From the NCBI RefSeq assembly GCF_002209555.1, contig NZ_NJIF01000007.1, positions 186,001 to 250,000 of the forward strand: DNA of 64,000 bases, read 5' to 3'. Under the pieces are notes generated by a model that saw nothing but the letters and a program-made list of their open reading frames with translations, made no database searches and was not told the DNA's origin. Source of the DNA: Achromobacter insolitus. Lineage in GTDB: Bacteria > Pseudomonadota > Gammaproteobacteria > Burkholderiales > Burkholderiaceae_B. Below, one piece after another: positions 1 to 9,939 of this stretch; position 1 is the stretch's first letter, and the number at the start of each line of letters is the position of its first letter. The position numbers were made by a program, and so were the translations under genes.

Positions 1-103
1 CCCGGGGCCATCCAGGCTGAAGTAACTGCCCCGAACGCAGGGGGATTCGGCGCGCTATAGTACCAAGTTGGCCTTTGAAACCGCTTAAAAGAGCCCGATA
101 GAC
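1..103. other. upstream region of uvrA
   Basis: Non-coding leader of uvrA, cut by the window edge. A TATAGT hexamer at 56-61 resembles a sigma70 -10 box. No convincing -35 box lies 16-18 bases upstream of it, and no CTGT-N8-ACAG SOS box is visible. It may serve uvrA or a divergent gene outside the window. Confidence 0.25.
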
Positions 104-2959
104 GTGACAATACGCATTCGGGGTGCGCGCACCCACAATCTCAAGAACGTCTCGCTGGACCTGCCGCGCCACAAATTGGTGGTCGTCACCGGCTTGTCCG
201 GCTCGGGCAAATCCTCGCTCGCCTTCGACACGCTGTACGCGGAGGGCCAGCGCCGCTATGTCGAAAGCCTGTCCGCCTACGCCCGGCAGTTCCTGCAACT
301 GATGGACAAGCCGGACGTGGACCTGATCGAAGGCCTGTCTCCGGCCATATCCATCGAGCAGAAGGCGGCGGGGCACAACCCCCGCTCCACCGTCGGTACC
401 ATCACCGAAATCCACGACTACCTGCGCCTGCTGTATGCGCGGGTCGGCACGCCCTACTGCCCGGACCATGGCCTGCCGCTGCAGGCCCAAAGCGTCAGCC
501 AGATGGTGGACGCGGTGCTGTCCTGGACGCCCGAAACGCGCCTGGCCGTGCTGGCCCCGATCGCGCGCGGCAAAAAGGGCAGCTTCGAGGACGAGTGCGC
601 CAGCCTGCAAGCGCAGGGCTACGTGCGGCTGCGCGTGGATGGGCAGATGACCGAAATCGACGGCATGGCGCCGCTGAAGAAGACCGAAAAGCACGACATC
701 GATGTCGTGATCGACCGGCTGCGCATCAAGCCCGAAAGCAAGCAACGCCTGGCGGAAAGCTTCGAGACGGCCTTGCAGCTGGCCGAAGGCCGCGCCTTGG
801 CCCTGGACATGGACAGCGGACGCGAACAGGTCTTCTCCAGCCGCTACGCGTGCCCGGTGTGCAGCCACAGCCTGCCGGAGCTGGAACCGCGCCTGTTCAG
901 CTTCAATAATCCGATGGGCGCCTGCCCCAGCTGCGACGGCATCGGCCAAGTCGGCTTCTTCGACCCCAAGCGCGTGGTCGCCTTCCCGGAACTTAGCCTG
1001 GCGGCCGGCGCCATCCGCGGCTGGGACCGCCGCAACGCGTTCACCCATTCGCTTCTGACCAGCCTCGCCGCGCACTACGAATTCGACATCGAGGCCCCTT
1101 TCGAGGAACTGCCCGAAGCACTGCGCGACAAGGTCCTCTACGGCTCCGGCGACGAAGAGATCTCGTTCCTCTACCTGAACGAAAAAGGCCGCAGCACGGT
1201 CAAGCGCCACACATTCGAAGGGGTGATTCCGAACCTGGAACGCCGTTGGCGCGAAACCGATTCGGCCACTGTGCGCGAAGAGCTCGGCAAGTACCGCAAC
1301 ATCAAGACCTGCCCGGACTGCGGCGGCTCGCGTCTGCGGCCCGAGGCCCGCAACGTGCTGATCGGCCAGGATCCGCGCGGCGGCGAGCGCCATGGCCAGG
1401 CCATCTACGAGGTCGAGGCCATGCCGCTGTCGACGTGCCTGACCTGGTTCCGCGACTTGAGCCTGACGGGCGCCAAGCAGGAGATCGCGCAACGCATCGT
1501 GCGCGAGATCGAGGCGCGCCTGAGCTTCCTGAATAACGTGGGCCTGAACTACCTGTCGCTGGACCGCAGCGCCGACACCATCTCGGGCGGCGAGGCGCAA
1601 CGCATCCGACTGGCCAGCCAGATCGGCTCCGGCCTGACCGGCGTGATGTACGTGCTGGACGAGCCGTCCATCGGCTTGCACCAGCGCGACAACGACCGCC
1701 TGATCGGCACCCTGCAGCATCTGCGCGACCTCGGCAATAGCGTCATCGTCGTCGAGCATGACGAAGACATGATCCGCATGGCCGACTGGGTCGTGGACAT
1801 GGGACCGGGCGCGGGCGAGCATGGCGGCCAGGTGGTGGCGCAAGGCGACCCGGAAACCGTGCAGCGCGATCCAAATTCGCTGACCGGCCAGTACTTGAGC
1901 GGCGCTCGCGCCATCGCCATCCCGAAACGCCGTCCCGTCACCGACGAACTGTCCTGGCTGACCCTGACGGGCGCCAGCGGCAACAACCTGAAGAACGTGG
2001 ACCTGCGCATCCCGTCGGGTCGCCTGGTGTGCGTGACCGGCGTGTCCGGATCGGGCAAATCCACCCTGGTGAACGACACGCTGGCGGTGGCGGTGTCACG
2101 CCAATTGCATCATGCGCAAAGCGAACCCGCCCCCTATGTGTCGATGCAGGGGCTGGAGAACTTCGACAAGATCATCAGCGTGGACCAGAGCCCCATCGGC
2201 CGCACGCCGCGCAGCAACCCAGCCACCTACACGGGGCTGTTTACGCCCATCCGCGAACTCTTCGCGGGCGTGCCAGAAGCGCGCACCCGCGGCTACGATC
2301 CTGGACGCTTCAGTTTCAACGTCAAGGGTGGACGCTGCGAAGCCTGCCAGGGCGACGGCGTGGTCAAGGTCGAAATGCACTTCCTGCCCGACATGTACGT
2401 GCCTTGCGACGTCTGCCACGGCAAGCGCTACAACCGCGAAACGCTGGAAATCCGCTACCGCGGCCGCAACATCAGCGAAGTGCTGGACCTGACGGTGGAG
2501 CAGGCGCTGGAATACTTCGAGTCCGTGCCGGCCATCGCGCGCAAGCTCCATACGCTGATCGACGTAGGCCTGTCCTATATCCGGCTGGGCCAAAGCGCGA
2601 CCACCCTGTCGGGCGGCGAGGCGCAGCGCGTGAAGCTGTCGCAGGAACTGTCGCGGCGCAGCACGGGCCGCACGCTCTACATCCTGGACGAGCCCACCAC
2701 AGGACTGCATTTCCGCGACATCGAGCTGCTGCTGCAAGTCCTGAACCAGCTGGTCGACAGCGGCAATACCGTGCTCATCATCGAACACAACCTTGACGTC
2801 ATCAAGACGGCGGACTGGGTGGTCGACATGGGCCCGGAAGGCGGCGACGGCGGCGGCCGCGTGGTCGCGCAGGGCACGCCGGAAGACGTGGCCGGGACCT
2901 CCGCCAGCCACACCGGGCATTACCTGGGCAAGCTGCTGCGCCGCAATCCCGACGCGTAA
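104..2959 (+). CDS. uvrA: excinuclease ABC subunit A (UvrA)
   Basis: Damage-recognition ATPase of nucleotide excision repair. It scans DNA with UvrB and hands lesions over for UvrC incision in the cytoplasm. At 951 residues it has the usual UvrA length. Two ABC modules are visible: Walker A GLSGSGKS at residues 30-37 and GVSGSGKS at about 646-653, each followed by an SGGEAQR signature and an LDEP Walker B. Zinc-binding cysteine pairs occur at about C250/C253 with C274/C277, and C745/C748 with C768/C771. The start is GTG at 104, because the protein begins [15 protein letters not shown] exactly where the family does; the ribosome site is weak. The gene stands alone, 32 bases before the next gene, which may be co-transcribed. 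Confidence 0.97.
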   Translation: MTIRIRGARTHNLKNVSLDLPRHKLVVVTGLSGSGKSSLAFDTLYAEGQRRYVESLSAYARQFLQLMDKPDVDLIEGLSPAISIEQKAAGHNPRSTVGTITEIHDYLRLLYARVGTPYCPDHGLPLQAQSVSQMVDAVLSWTPETRLAVLAPIARGKKGSFEDECASLQAQGYVRLRVDGQMTEIDGMAPLKKTEKHDIDVVIDRLRIKPESKQRLAESFETALQLAEGRALALDMDSGREQVFSSRYACPVCSHSLPELEPRLFSFNNPMGACPSCDGIGQVGFFDPKRVVAFPELSLAAGAIRGWDRRNAFTHSLLTSLAAHYEFDIEAPFEELPEALRDKVLYGSGDEEISFLYLNEKGRSTVKRHTFEGVIPNLERRWRETDSATVREELGKYRNIKTCPDCGGSRLRPEARNVLIGQDPRGGERHGQAIYEVEAMPLSTCLTWFRDLSLTGAKQEIAQRIVREIEARLSFLNNVGLNYLSLDRSADTISGGEAQRIRLASQIGSGLTGVMYVLDEPSIGLHQRDNDRLIGTLQHLRDLGNSVIVVEHDEDMIRMADWVVDMGPGAGEHGGQVVAQGDPETVQRDPNSLTGQYLSGARAIAIPKRRPVTDELSWLTLTGASGNNLKNVDLRIPSGRLVCVTGVSGSGKSTLVNDTLAVAVSRQLHHAQSEPAPYVSMQGLENFDKIISVDQSPIGRTPRSNPATYTGLFTPIRELFAGVPEARTRGYDPGRFSFNVKGGRCEACQGDGVVKVEMHFLPDMYVPCDVCHGKRYNRETLEIRYRGRNISEVLDLTVEQALEYFESVPAIARKLHTLIDVGLSYIRLGQSATTLSGGEAQRVKLSQELSRRSTGRTLYILDEPTTGLHFRDIELLLQVLNQLVDSGNTVLIIEHNLDVIKTADWVVDMGPEGGDGGGRVVAQGTPEDVAGTSASHTGHYLGKLLRRNPDA

Positions 2960-2991
2960 ACCATCACATCAACGGCTATAAGGCGCGTGAT

Positions 2992-3654
2992 ATGTACACC
3001 TTGATCATCGGCAACAAGAACTACTCGTCGTGGTCCCTGCGCCCCTGGATCGCCTTGCGCGCCACGGGCATTCCGTTCACGGAGCAGAAGCTCGGCTTCT
3101 TTACCGAGGAATTCTCGCGCCGCGTAAGCGCGGTGTCGCCCGCAGGCCTGGTGCCGGTGCTGCTGGACGGCGACTTCGCCGTCTGGGATTCGCTGGCGAT
3201 CTGCGAGTACCTGGCCGAAAGCCATCCCGAAGCCGGGCTGTGGCCGCAAGACCCCAAGGCTCGCGCCCGCGCGCGCTCGCTCGCCGCGCAGATGCACAGC
3301 GGCTTCGGCGCGATGCGCCAGGCGCTGCCCATGAATGTCGAGGCGCAACTGCCCGGCATTGCGCTTCCCGAGGCCGCGCAACAGGACATCTCGCGCCTGC
3401 AAGCCATCTGGCACGACACGCGCGCAGAGTTCGGCCAGGGCGGCCCGTTTCTGTTCGGCAGGTTCTCGATCGCCGACGCGTTCTTCGCGCCGGTGGTCTC
3501 GCGCTTTACCACTTATGGCATTGCGGCCGCGGGCCCCGTGCGCGACTACATGGACGCGGTGCTGGCGTTGCCCGCCATGCAGGAATGGACCCGGGACGCG
3601 CTTGCGGAAGCCACCTTCGTGCCCGAGGACGAGCCCTACCGCAAGCATCGCTGA
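2992..3654 (+). CDS. glutathione S-transferase family protein
   Basis: A cytosolic GST-like protein of 220 residues. The N-terminal thioredoxin-like half carries the NKNYSSWSLRPW motif (residues 8-19) in which a serine usually binds the glutathione thiolate. The C-terminal helical half begins near residue 85. This N-terminal motif marks a bacterial GST subgroup of mostly unknown substrate, related to YfcF-type enzymes, so a role in detoxification or stress is inferred only from the family. It follows uvrA after 32 bases and converges with the LysR gene with a 7-base gap and no obvious terminator. Confidence 0.85.
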   Translation: MYTLIIGNKNYSSWSLRPWIALRATGIPFTEQKLGFFTEEFSRRVSAVSPAGLVPVLLDGDFAVWDSLAICEYLAESHPEAGLWPQDPKARARARSLAAQMHSGFGAMRQALPMNVEAQLPGIALPEAAQQDISRLQAIWHDTRAEFGQGGPFLFGRFSIADAFFAPVVSRFTTYGIAAAGPVRDYMDAVLALPAMQEWTRDALAEATFVPEDEPYRKHR

Positions 3655-3661
3655 ACCGCGA

Positions 3662-4564
3662 TCAATCGCGCAGGCGCTGCGCCACGAATTCGCGCACCAA
3701 GGCCATCGCGGGAGCCTCGGTGCGGCCCGTCAAGGTCACCATGGCAAATAGCGCGTGACTGCGCAGCGGCGGATCCGTGGCCAGTTCGGTCAGCTCGCCT
3801 GCGGCAATGCCCAGGCGCGCCGCGCCCACGATGCCCAGGAACACCGCGTCCGACACGCGCACCGCTTCAAGCAGGCTGCCGATTTCGTCGCAGCGCAATC
3901 GCATCGAGGTCTGCGGGTCCGCCTCGATGCCGAAATGCTCCACCAGAATACGCCCGGTGTCGGCCGCCAGGAACGTGGACGCCAGCGGGTACGCGGCGAT
4001 CTCCGCGAATCGAGCCGCTCTGCCCAGTTGGGCCAGCGGGTGGCCTCGTCGGCAGATGAACCCGGCCCGCATTTGCGACGTGGGCTCGATGCGCAGATCG
4101 GCCGCCGGCACGATGCCCCGGGTATCGACGATCAGCGCATCCAGGCGCCGCTGGCGCAACAGCGCCAGATGGGCCTCCAGCGAACCGCGCATCACGTCCA
4201 GCCGCAACTGCGGATAGCGCTGGGCCACATGCGCCAGCAGCGGCGTCATCAGCATGACGCCCGGACCCGATCCCAGGCCGAGGCTGATGCTGCCGCGATC
4301 CCCCTGTGTCAGCAGTTCCGCGCTGCGGCGCAACTCGCCCGATTCAAACAGGATGCGCCTGGCGCGGCTGGCAACGGTCAGCCCCAGCGGGGTCAGCTCC
4401 GTGCGCTTGCCCATGCGATCCAGCAGCCGCGCCCCCAGGTCTTCTTCCAGAAGACGGATGCTGCGGCTGAGCGCCGACTGCGTCAAATGCAGGTGTTCGG
4501 CCGCTCGGCTGAACGAGCCTGCCTCGGACACCGCCAGCAGATGTTCGAGCTGTTTGAGGTTCAT
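3662..4564 (-). CDS. LysR family transcriptional regulator
   Basis: A LysR-type regulator of 300 residues. The winged helix-turn-helix is at residues 1-60 (MNLKQLEHLLAVSEAGSFSR, then TQSALSRSIRLLEEDLG), and a periplasmic-binding-protein-like effector domain follows from about residue 90. An in-frame ATG at 4582 would add six residues; I prefer 4564 because LysR proteins normally start a few residues before the first helix. It is transcribed away from the Bug receptor and the amidohydrolase, and a LysR box lies between them. It therefore probably controls those two genes and itself in response to the substrate they handle. The effector is unknown. Confidence 0.92.
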   Translation of the reverse strand: MNLKQLEHLLAVSEAGSFSRAAEHLHLTQSALSRSIRLLEEDLGARLLDRMGKRTELTPLGLTVASRARRILFESGELRRSAELLTQGDRGSISLGLGSGPGVMLMTPLLAHVAQRYPQLRLDVMRGSLEAHLALLRQRRLDALIVDTRGIVPAADLRIEPTSQMRAGFICRRGHPLAQLGRAARFAEIAAYPLASTFLAADTGRILVEHFGIEADPQTSMRLRCDEIGSLLEAVRVSDAVFLGIVGAARLGIAAGELTELATDPPLRSHALFAMVTLTGRTEAPAMALVREFVAQRLRD

Positions 4565-4610
4565 GCCCGAGTTCTCATCCAAGTATGAGTTTTTTTTCTA
4601 GCTTCCAGAA

Positions 4611-4623
4611 TAACAATTCGTTA
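4611..4623. promoter_or_regulatory. LysR-type operator (LTTR box)
   Basis: TAACAATTCGTTA is an interrupted palindrome, TAAC-N5-GTTA, that exactly fits the T-N11-A rule for LysR operators. It lies in the 122-base gap between the divergent LysR gene and the Bug receptor gene, the expected place for an activator site. Binding by the neighbouring regulator is inferred. Confidence 0.6.
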
Positions 4624-4686
4624 GACAACTAGCGAGGCCAGTCCCTAGCATGCGGATCACGCTATATCCATTCCAAGGGGAAATTC

Positions 4687-5694
4687 GTGAGCATGCTTTC
4701 CAATAGCCTGCGCCTGGCCGGCTGTGCGCTGGCGCTGGGCGCGGCACTGCTGGGCCAGGGGGCCCGGGCCGCAGACTATCCCGATCGGCCAGTCATGATG
4801 ATGGTGCCCTACCCGGCCGGCGGCGCGTCCGACTCCATCGCCCGGGTCGTGGCCACCCCTGTATCCAAGCAGCTTGGCCAGCCCGTGCTGGTGGAGAACC
4901 TGGGCGGCGTCAGCGGCGCGCTGGGCGCACAGAAGGTGCTGGGGGCAAAGGCCGACGGCTATTACCTGTTCCAGGGATCACCCAATGAGCTGATTCTTTC
5001 GCCCATTGCCAATCCCGCGGTGAAGCTCAAGAGCGAAGACTTCCGCCTGGTACAGATGATAGGCATGGCGCCGCTGGTGATCGTGGCGCGAGCCGATCTA
5101 CCCGCCAACAGCGCCGACGAGCTGGTCGCGCTGGCGCGAGCGCGCTCGGCATCCCAGCCGTTGACGTTCGGCAGCGTGGGCGTGGGCTCGCTGTACCACG
5201 TGCTGGGCGAACACATGGCCCGCACCATCGGTGCCAACATGATGCACGTGCCCTACAAAGGCGGCGCGCCGCTGATGCAGGATATCGGCGGCGGCCAGGT
5301 CGACCTGGCCATCCTGCCGCTGTCGCAGCAACAAGTGGCGTTGGCCGAGCAGGGCCGCATCAAGCTGCTGGCCAGCCTGGACCCGCAGCGCAGCCAGCTG
5401 CCCGCGCTCAAGGCGGTGCCCTCGGTCAACGAAGGCCAACTGCTGAAGGGTTTCAACTTCACCACCTGGACCGGCTACTTCGTCAAGCGCGACACGCCGG
5501 AAGACGTAGTGTCGCGCCTGAATGCCGCGCTCAACACCGCCATGCAGGATCCCGCGGTGAAGGACAGCCTCGCCCATCAGAACATCGAAGTCTCCGCGCC
5601 CATGAGCGCGGAACAAGCCAACGCCATGTACCGCGCCGAAACCGAGCGCTTCCGCGAGATATCCAGCCACGTGAAGCTGGCCGGCAATCAGTGA
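4687..5694 (+). CDS. Bug family (TctC-like) extracytoplasmic solute-binding protein
   Basis: A periplasmic receptor of the tripartite tricarboxylate transporter type, in the Bug family that is greatly expanded in Bordetella and relatives. It has 335 residues. A signal peptide covers residues 1-28, with a hydrophobic core and an ARA cleavage site before ADYPDRPV. The family hallmark VPYPAGGASDSIAR and the VPYKGGAPLMQDIGGGQVD segment follow. The GTG start at 4687 sits 6 bases after AAGGGG; an ATG two codons later is possible. No TctA/TctB membrane partners are nearby, which is common for orphan Bug proteins. The next gene is an M20 hydrolase, so the ligand may be an N-acyl or amide compound (inferred). 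Confidence 0.92.
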   Translation: MSMLSNSLRLAGCALALGAALLGQGARAADYPDRPVMMMVPYPAGGASDSIARVVATPVSKQLGQPVLVENLGGVSGALGAQKVLGAKADGYYLFQGSPNELILSPIANPAVKLKSEDFRLVQMIGMAPLVIVARADLPANSADELVALARARSASQPLTFGSVGVGSLYHVLGEHMARTIGANMMHVPYKGGAPLMQDIGGGQVDLAILPLSQQQVALAEQGRIKLLASLDPQRSQLPALKAVPSVNEGQLLKGFNFTTWTGYFVKRDTPEDVVSRLNAALNTAMQDPAVKDSLAHQNIEVSAPMSAEQANAMYRAETERFREISSHVKLAGNQ

Positions 5695-5717
5695 CCCGAT
5701 TCAAGGAACGATCCGAC

Positions 5718-6911
5718 ATGCATCCCATCCTGCAGACCATGACCGCCCAGGCCGACGAGTTCGTCTCGATCCGGCGCGACATCCACCGCCATCCCGAGCT
5801 TGGCTTCCAGGAGTTCCGCACCAGCGATCTGGTGGCGCAATGCCTGACGCAATGGGGTTATGCAGTGGAACGCGGCCTGGGCGGCACCGGCGTGGTCGGG
5901 CAGCTGCGCCGCGGCAGCGGCGCCAGGCGCCTGGGTCTGCGCGCCGACATGGACGCCTTGCCCATCCAGGAGGCAACGGGCCTGGAGCATGCCAGCTGCA
6001 ACGAGGGCGTGATGCATGCCTGCGGCCATGACGGCCATACGGCCATGTTGCTGGCGGCCGCGCATCACCTGGCCAAGCATGGCGACTTCGACGGCACGCT
6101 CAACCTGATCTTCCAGCCCGCCGAGGAAGGCCTGGGTGGCGCGAAGCGCATGATGGAAGATGGGCTGTTCCGCAAATATCCCTGCGACGCCATCTTCGCC
6201 ATGCATAACATGCCGGGTCACCCGCAAGGCCGCCTGCTGCTGCGCGACGGCGCCGCCATGGCCTCTTCCGACAACGTCACCATCGTGCTGGAAGGCGTGG
6301 GCGGGCATGGCGCCATGCCGCATTGCGCAGCCGATCCGGTCGTGGCCGGCTCGGCCATCGTGCTGGGATTGCAGAGCATCGTCGCCCGCAATATCGATCC
6401 CCTGCACATGGCGGTGATAACGGTCGGCGCGTTCAACGCCGGCCGCGCCAATAACGTGATTCCGCAGACCGCCACGCTCAAGCTCAGCGTGCGCGCGCTG
6501 GACCGCGGCGTGCGCGACACGCTTCAGGCGCGCATCACCGAGCTGGTGCACAGCCAGGCGGCCAGCTACCAGGTGCGGGCGACCATCGACTACGGCCGCG
6601 GCTATCCCGTGCTGGTGAACACGCAGGAAGAAACCGATTTCGCGCGCCGGGTAGCGGTGGAACTGGTGGGCGCCGACAACGTGGAGCTCCAGACCCGTGC
6701 GCTGACGGGCAGCGAGGACTTCGCCTTCATGCTGGAGGAAGTGCCCGGCTCCTACTTGCTGGTGGGCAATGGCGACGGCTCGGCGGACGGCTTCAACAGC
6801 GGGCACGGGGCCTGCATGGTGCACAACCCGGGCTACGACTTCAACGACCACAGCCTGCCGGTGGGCGCGGCCTACTGGGTGCTACTGACGCAGCGCTTTC
6901 TGGCCGGCTGA
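5718..6911 (+). CDS. M20 family amidohydrolase (hippurate hydrolase-like)
   Basis: A metal-dependent hydrolase of the M20D amidohydrolase group, which cleaves N-acyl amino acids or similar amides. Metal-ligand motifs are visible: HACGHDGH at residues 100-107, the Glu-Glu pair in PAEEGLGG (136-137), and the HNMPGHP histidine. The dimerisation or lid domain lies in the middle of the 397-residue chain. The frame is open from a GTG at 5691 that overlaps the upstream stop. I chose ATG 5718 because AAGGA lies 10 bases before it and family members start near MHPILQ. It is co-transcribed with the Bug receptor, suggesting uptake and hydrolysis of one substrate under the LysR regulator. Confidence 0.9.
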   Translation: MHPILQTMTAQADEFVSIRRDIHRHPELGFQEFRTSDLVAQCLTQWGYAVERGLGGTGVVGQLRRGSGARRLGLRADMDALPIQEATGLEHASCNEGVMHACGHDGHTAMLLAAAHHLAKHGDFDGTLNLIFQPAEEGLGGAKRMMEDGLFRKYPCDAIFAMHNMPGHPQGRLLLRDGAAMASSDNVTIVLEGVGGHGAMPHCAADPVVAGSAIVLGLQSIVARNIDPLHMAVITVGAFNAGRANNVIPQTATLKLSVRALDRGVRDTLQARITELVHSQAASYQVRATIDYGRGYPVLVNTQEETDFARRVAVELVGADNVELQTRALTGSEDFAFMLEEVPGSYLLVGNGDGSADGFNSGHGACMVHNPGYDFNDHSLPVGAAYWVLLTQRFLAG

Positions 6912-6924
6912 GACAGCGCGTCCA

Positions 6925-6960
6925 AGGCGCGTGCCCGCACAACATGGCGGGCGCGCGCCT
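6925..6960. terminator. hairpin between convergent genes, candidate bidirectional terminator
   Basis: A 14-base-pair inverted repeat (AGGCGCGTGCCCGC against GCGGGCGCGCGCCT, one G-T wobble) with an 8-base loop lies between the convergent amidohydrolase and dgt genes. It ends at the dgt stop codon. There is no clear T-run on either strand, so it may work only weakly or with Rho. Confidence 0.45.
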
Positions 6961-8096
6961 CAAGCCATCTCGAACAGACGCTTGTGCTCGCGGATGGCGT
7001 AGCGGTCGGTCATGCCAGCGATGTAATCGGCGATGGCGCGGGCCTGCTCATTGAACGCCGGCCTGCGATAGTCGGGCGGCAGCAAGCGCGGATCATCCAG
7101 GAAGGCGGCGAACAGTTCGCGCACAATGCGTCGCGCCTTGGTCGTCATGCGCAGCACGCGGTAATGGCGGTACAGGTTGTCGAAGAGGAACTTCTTCAGT
7201 TCGTCGGCCTCGCGGCGGATCTCGGGCGAAAACGTCGCCAGCGGCGGTGCCCGGCGCACGTCATCGGCGGTGGCCGGCGCGAACTCGCGGATGCGCGCCT
7301 GCGACGTGCGCGTCAGATCGCCGATCAGGGTATTGATCATGCGGCGTATGGTTTCGGCCACGGCGCGCCGCGGTGCCAGGCCGGGATAGCTTGCCAGCAC
7401 ATGGGCGTGATGCCGCTCGAAGATCGACACGTCCTTCAACTGTTCCAGCGTGATCAGGCCCGAACGCAAGCCATCGTCGATGTCGTGGTTGTTATAGGCG
7501 ACTTCGTCGGCCAGGTTGGCCAACTGCGCTTCCAATGACGGCTGGGTGCGGTCCAGGAAGCGCTGGCCCACGTCGCCCAGCTGGCGCGCATGCGCAGCCG
7601 AGCAATGCTTCAGGATGCCTTCGCGCGTTTCAAAGCACAGGTTCAGGCCATTGAAGTCCGCATAGCGTTCTTCCAGCTCATCCACGACGCGCAGGCTTTG
7701 CAGGTTGTGCTCGAAGCCGCCCGCCTCGGGCGCGAGTTCGCGCATGCAGGCGTTGAGTTCGTCCTGACCGGCATGGCCGAACGGCGTATGCCCCAGGTCG
7801 TGCGCCAGCGAGATGGCTTCGGTCAGGTCTTCGGACAACCCCAGGCTGCGCGCCAGCGTGCGCGCGATCTGGGCGACTTCCAGGCTGTGGGTCAGGCGGG
7901 TGCGGAACAGGTCGCCTTCATGGTTCACGAAGACCTGGGTTTTGTATTCCAGGCGCCGGAACGCGCCGGAATGGACGATGCGATCGCGGTCGCGTTGGAA
8001 TTCCGTCCGATTTTCCGGCGGGGGCTCGGCGTAGGCCCGCCCGCGCGATTGAGACGGGTGGGATGCATAGGAAGCCAGTTCTTTCATCTGCAACAC
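6960..8096 (-). CDS. dgt: deoxyguanosinetriphosphate triphosphohydrolase-like protein (Dgt)
   Basis: An HD-domain dNTP triphosphohydrolase that removes triphosphate from dGTP or other dNTPs. It has 378 residues, the length of the short type-2 dGTPase-like subfamily. The HD metal site is visible as [13 protein letters not shown] and [13 protein letters not shown], and the conserved [19 protein letters not shown] precedes it. The frame opens at a GTG at 8096; an ATG at 8087 is also possible, and neither has an ideal ribosome site. It follows aroB by 14 bases in the aroK-aroB-dgt operon, an arrangement known from Bordetella-like genomes. Confidence 0.93.
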   Translation of the reverse strand: MLQMKELASYASHPSQSRGRAYAEPPPENRTEFQRDRDRIVHSGAFRRLEYKTQVFVNHEGDLFRTRLTHSLEVAQIARTLARSLGLSEDLTEAISLAHDLGHTPFGHAGQDELNACMRELAPEAGGFEHNLQSLRVVDELEERYADFNGLNLCFETREGILKHCSAAHARQLGDVGQRFLDRTQPSLEAQLANLADEVAYNNHDIDDGLRSGLITLEQLKDVSIFERHHAHVLASYPGLAPRRAVAETIRRMINTLIGDLTRTSQARIREFAPATADDVRRAPPLATFSPEIRREADELKKFLFDNLYRHYRVLRMTTKARRIVRELFAAFLDDPRLLPPDYRRPAFNEQARAIADYIAGMTDRYAIREHKRLFEMA

Positions 8097-8110
8097 CGTC
8101 TCCAGCGTGT

Positions 8111-9187
8111 CTATTGCGTGGTGCGGGCCAGGACGGCGCGCACGGCGTCGTCGGGGACTGCCCGCGTCAGGGCTTCACCGATGCGGGGCATGAGCACGTA
8201 GCGGATCGAGCCGCCCTCGGTCTTTTTGTCCACCTGCATCAGGTCCAGCCAGCGGTCCGCGCCCAGGTCAGGCGCCACGGCGGGACAGCCGATGGCGGTT
8301 ACCAGCGCGCGCACGCGCTCCACGTCGGCGCGGTCAAAGCCGGCAACGTCCGCCGACAATTCGGCGGCCTGCACCATGCCGCAACCCACCGCCTCGCCGT
8401 GCAGCCAGGCGCCGTAGCCCAGGCCGGACTCGATGGCGTGGCCAAAGGTATGGCCCAGGTTCAGGATGGCGCGCAAGCCGGATTCGCGCTCGTCCTTGCC
8501 CACCACCTGCGCCTTCAGCTCGCAGGACCGGCGGATGGCGTAGGCGACGGCGTCCGGGTCCAGCGCGCGCAGCTTCTGCGCGTTTTCCTCGCACCAGGAC
8601 CAGAAGGCCGGGTCCAGGATCAGGCCGTACTTGATCACTTCCGCCAGGCCGGCGGACACCTCGCGGGCAGGCAGGGTGTTCAGCACGTCGGTATCGATCT
8701 CGACGGCGACCGGCTGGTAGAACGCGCCGATCATGTTCTTGCCCAGCGGATGATTAACGGCGGTCTTGCCGCCCACCGACGAGTCGACCTGCGACAGCAG
8801 GGTCGTGGGCACTTGCAGGAAGCGCACGCCGCGCATATACACCGCGGCCGCGAAGCCCGTCATGTCGCCGATGACGCCACCGCCCAGCGCCACCAGCACG
8901 CAGCGGCGGTCCAGGCGGTTGCCCAGCAGCGCATCGAAGATCAGGTTCAGCGACTGCCAGTCCTTGTAGGCCTCGCCATCGGGCAATTCGATCCGCAGCA
9001 CTCGCTTGCCTGTCCTGGCCAGCGCCGCCTCGGCGCGCTCGCCGTACAGGGCGGCGACGGTCGGGTTGGTCACCACGGCGATCGCGGTGGCGTCGGCGGG
9101 GATGCTCTGGTCCAGGGCGTCCAGGCGGCCGGGACCGATGTTGATCGGATAGCTTCCGCCCGGGGTGTCGACGTGTACAACGTTCAT
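8111..9187 (-). CDS. aroB: 3-dehydroquinate synthase (AroB)
   Basis: The second enzyme of the shikimate pathway. It turns DAHP into 3-dehydroquinate in a NAD- and metal-dependent cyclisation. At 358 residues it is of normal length. The NAD-binding region [17 protein letters not shown], the [20 protein letters not shown] substrate segment, and the metal ligands in the [12 protein letters not shown] helix are all present. Its ATG overlaps the aroK stop by four bases (ATGA), so the two are translationally coupled. aroK-aroB is the usual pair in proteobacteria. Confidence 0.97.
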   Translation of the reverse strand: MNVVHVDTPGGSYPINIGPGRLDALDQSIPADATAIAVVTNPTVAALYGERAEAALARTGKRVLRIELPDGEAYKDWQSLNLIFDALLGNRLDRRCVLVALGGGVIGDMTGFAAAVYMRGVRFLQVPTTLLSQVDSSVGGKTAVNHPLGKNMIGAFYQPVAVEIDTDVLNTLPAREVSAGLAEVIKYGLILDPAFWSWCEENAQKLRALDPDAVAYAIRRSCELKAQVVGKDERESGLRAILNLGHTFGHAIESGLGYGAWLHGEAVGCGMVQAAELSADVAGFDRADVERVRALVTAIGCPAVAPDLGADRWLDLMQVDKKTEGGSIRYVLMPRIGEALTRAVPDDAVRAVLARTTQ

Positions 9188-9825
9188 ATGCGCTTCTCGA
9201 AGGCTTGCAGTTGCGGCAGCAGCGCCTTGACCAGGGTGTGTATGGGCATGGCGCCCGTTTCCACCACCAGATCGGCCACTTCCTTATAGAGGGGTTCCCG
9301 CAGGGTCATGAGTTCGCGCAGCGTGCCGCGCGGATCGGCGGTGGCCAACAGGGGACGGTTGCGGTCGCGGCAGGTGCGCCGGAACAATTCGTCCACGCTG
9401 GCCCGCAGGTAGACCACGATGCCACGCTCACGCAGGCGCTGGCGGTTTTCGGGTGCCAGGATCGCTCCGCCGCCGGTGGCGAGAATTATGTTGCGCCGTT
9501 GGGTACACTCTTCCAAGGCGGCAGATTCCCGGCGACGAAACCCGGCTTCGCCCTCGATTTCGAAGATTACCGGCACCCGCACGCCGCAACGCGCCTCGAG
9601 CTCATGATCCAAGTCCATAAACTCGCGCCCCAGCGCACGCGCCAGGCCACGTCCTATGGTCGTCTTGCCCGCGCCCATCATCCCGACCAGGAAAACCGGC
9701 AGGTCATGCGGCAGCGTGGCGGCCTTGCCTGTGCACTCGATCGCGCAAGGCGGGTTTTCGGGCGTCTCGCCGGAGGACGCCGGGTCCGGGTCAGCCTCCG
9801 GACATGAGTTAGCGGAAAAGTTCAT
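9184..9825 (-). CDS. aroK: shikimate kinase (AroK)
   Basis: Phosphorylates shikimate with ATP, the fifth step towards chorismate. Walker [10 protein letters not shown], the substrate-binding DLDHELE, the GGGAIL loop and the lid arginine in CRDRNRPLL are all visible. The protein has 213 residues, about 40 more than the core enzyme, owing to a Pro/Ser/Glu-rich N-terminal extension before [12 protein letters not shown]. That extension could be real (Bordetella AroK is also long) or the true start could lie downstream. The ATG at 9825 has no Shine-Dalgarno but has a GATAAT hexamer 6 bases before it. Confidence 0.95.
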   Translation of the reverse strand: MNFSANSCPEADPDPASSGETPENPPCAIECTGKAATLPHDLPVFLVGMMGAGKTTIGRGLARALGREFMDLDHELEARCGVRVPVIFEIEGEAGFRRRESAALEECTQRRNIILATGGGAILAPENRQRLRERGIVVYLRASVDELFRRTCRDRNRPLLATADPRGTLRELMTLREPLYKEVADLVVETGAMPIHTLVKALLPQLQAFEKRI

Positions 9826-9939
9826 GACGGCATTATCACATCAGCCGCCAGTTGCCCGCGTACCACACTGAACGATTTTGTTACAGAAACCGGTTCCCCG
9901 TGCCGGGACGGACCCGGAGATACCCGTAAAATCGCCGCG
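9826..9939. promoter_or_regulatory. divergent aroK / ponA promoter region
   Basis: A 114-base gap between divergent genes. On the plus strand TAAAAT (9927-9932) ends 7 bases before the ponA ATG. On the minus strand GATAAT (9837-9832) ends 6 bases before the aroK ATG. Neither start has a nearby Shine-Dalgarno, and neither hexamer has a good -35. This could mean leaderless transcripts or chance AT-rich patches. Confidence 0.3.
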
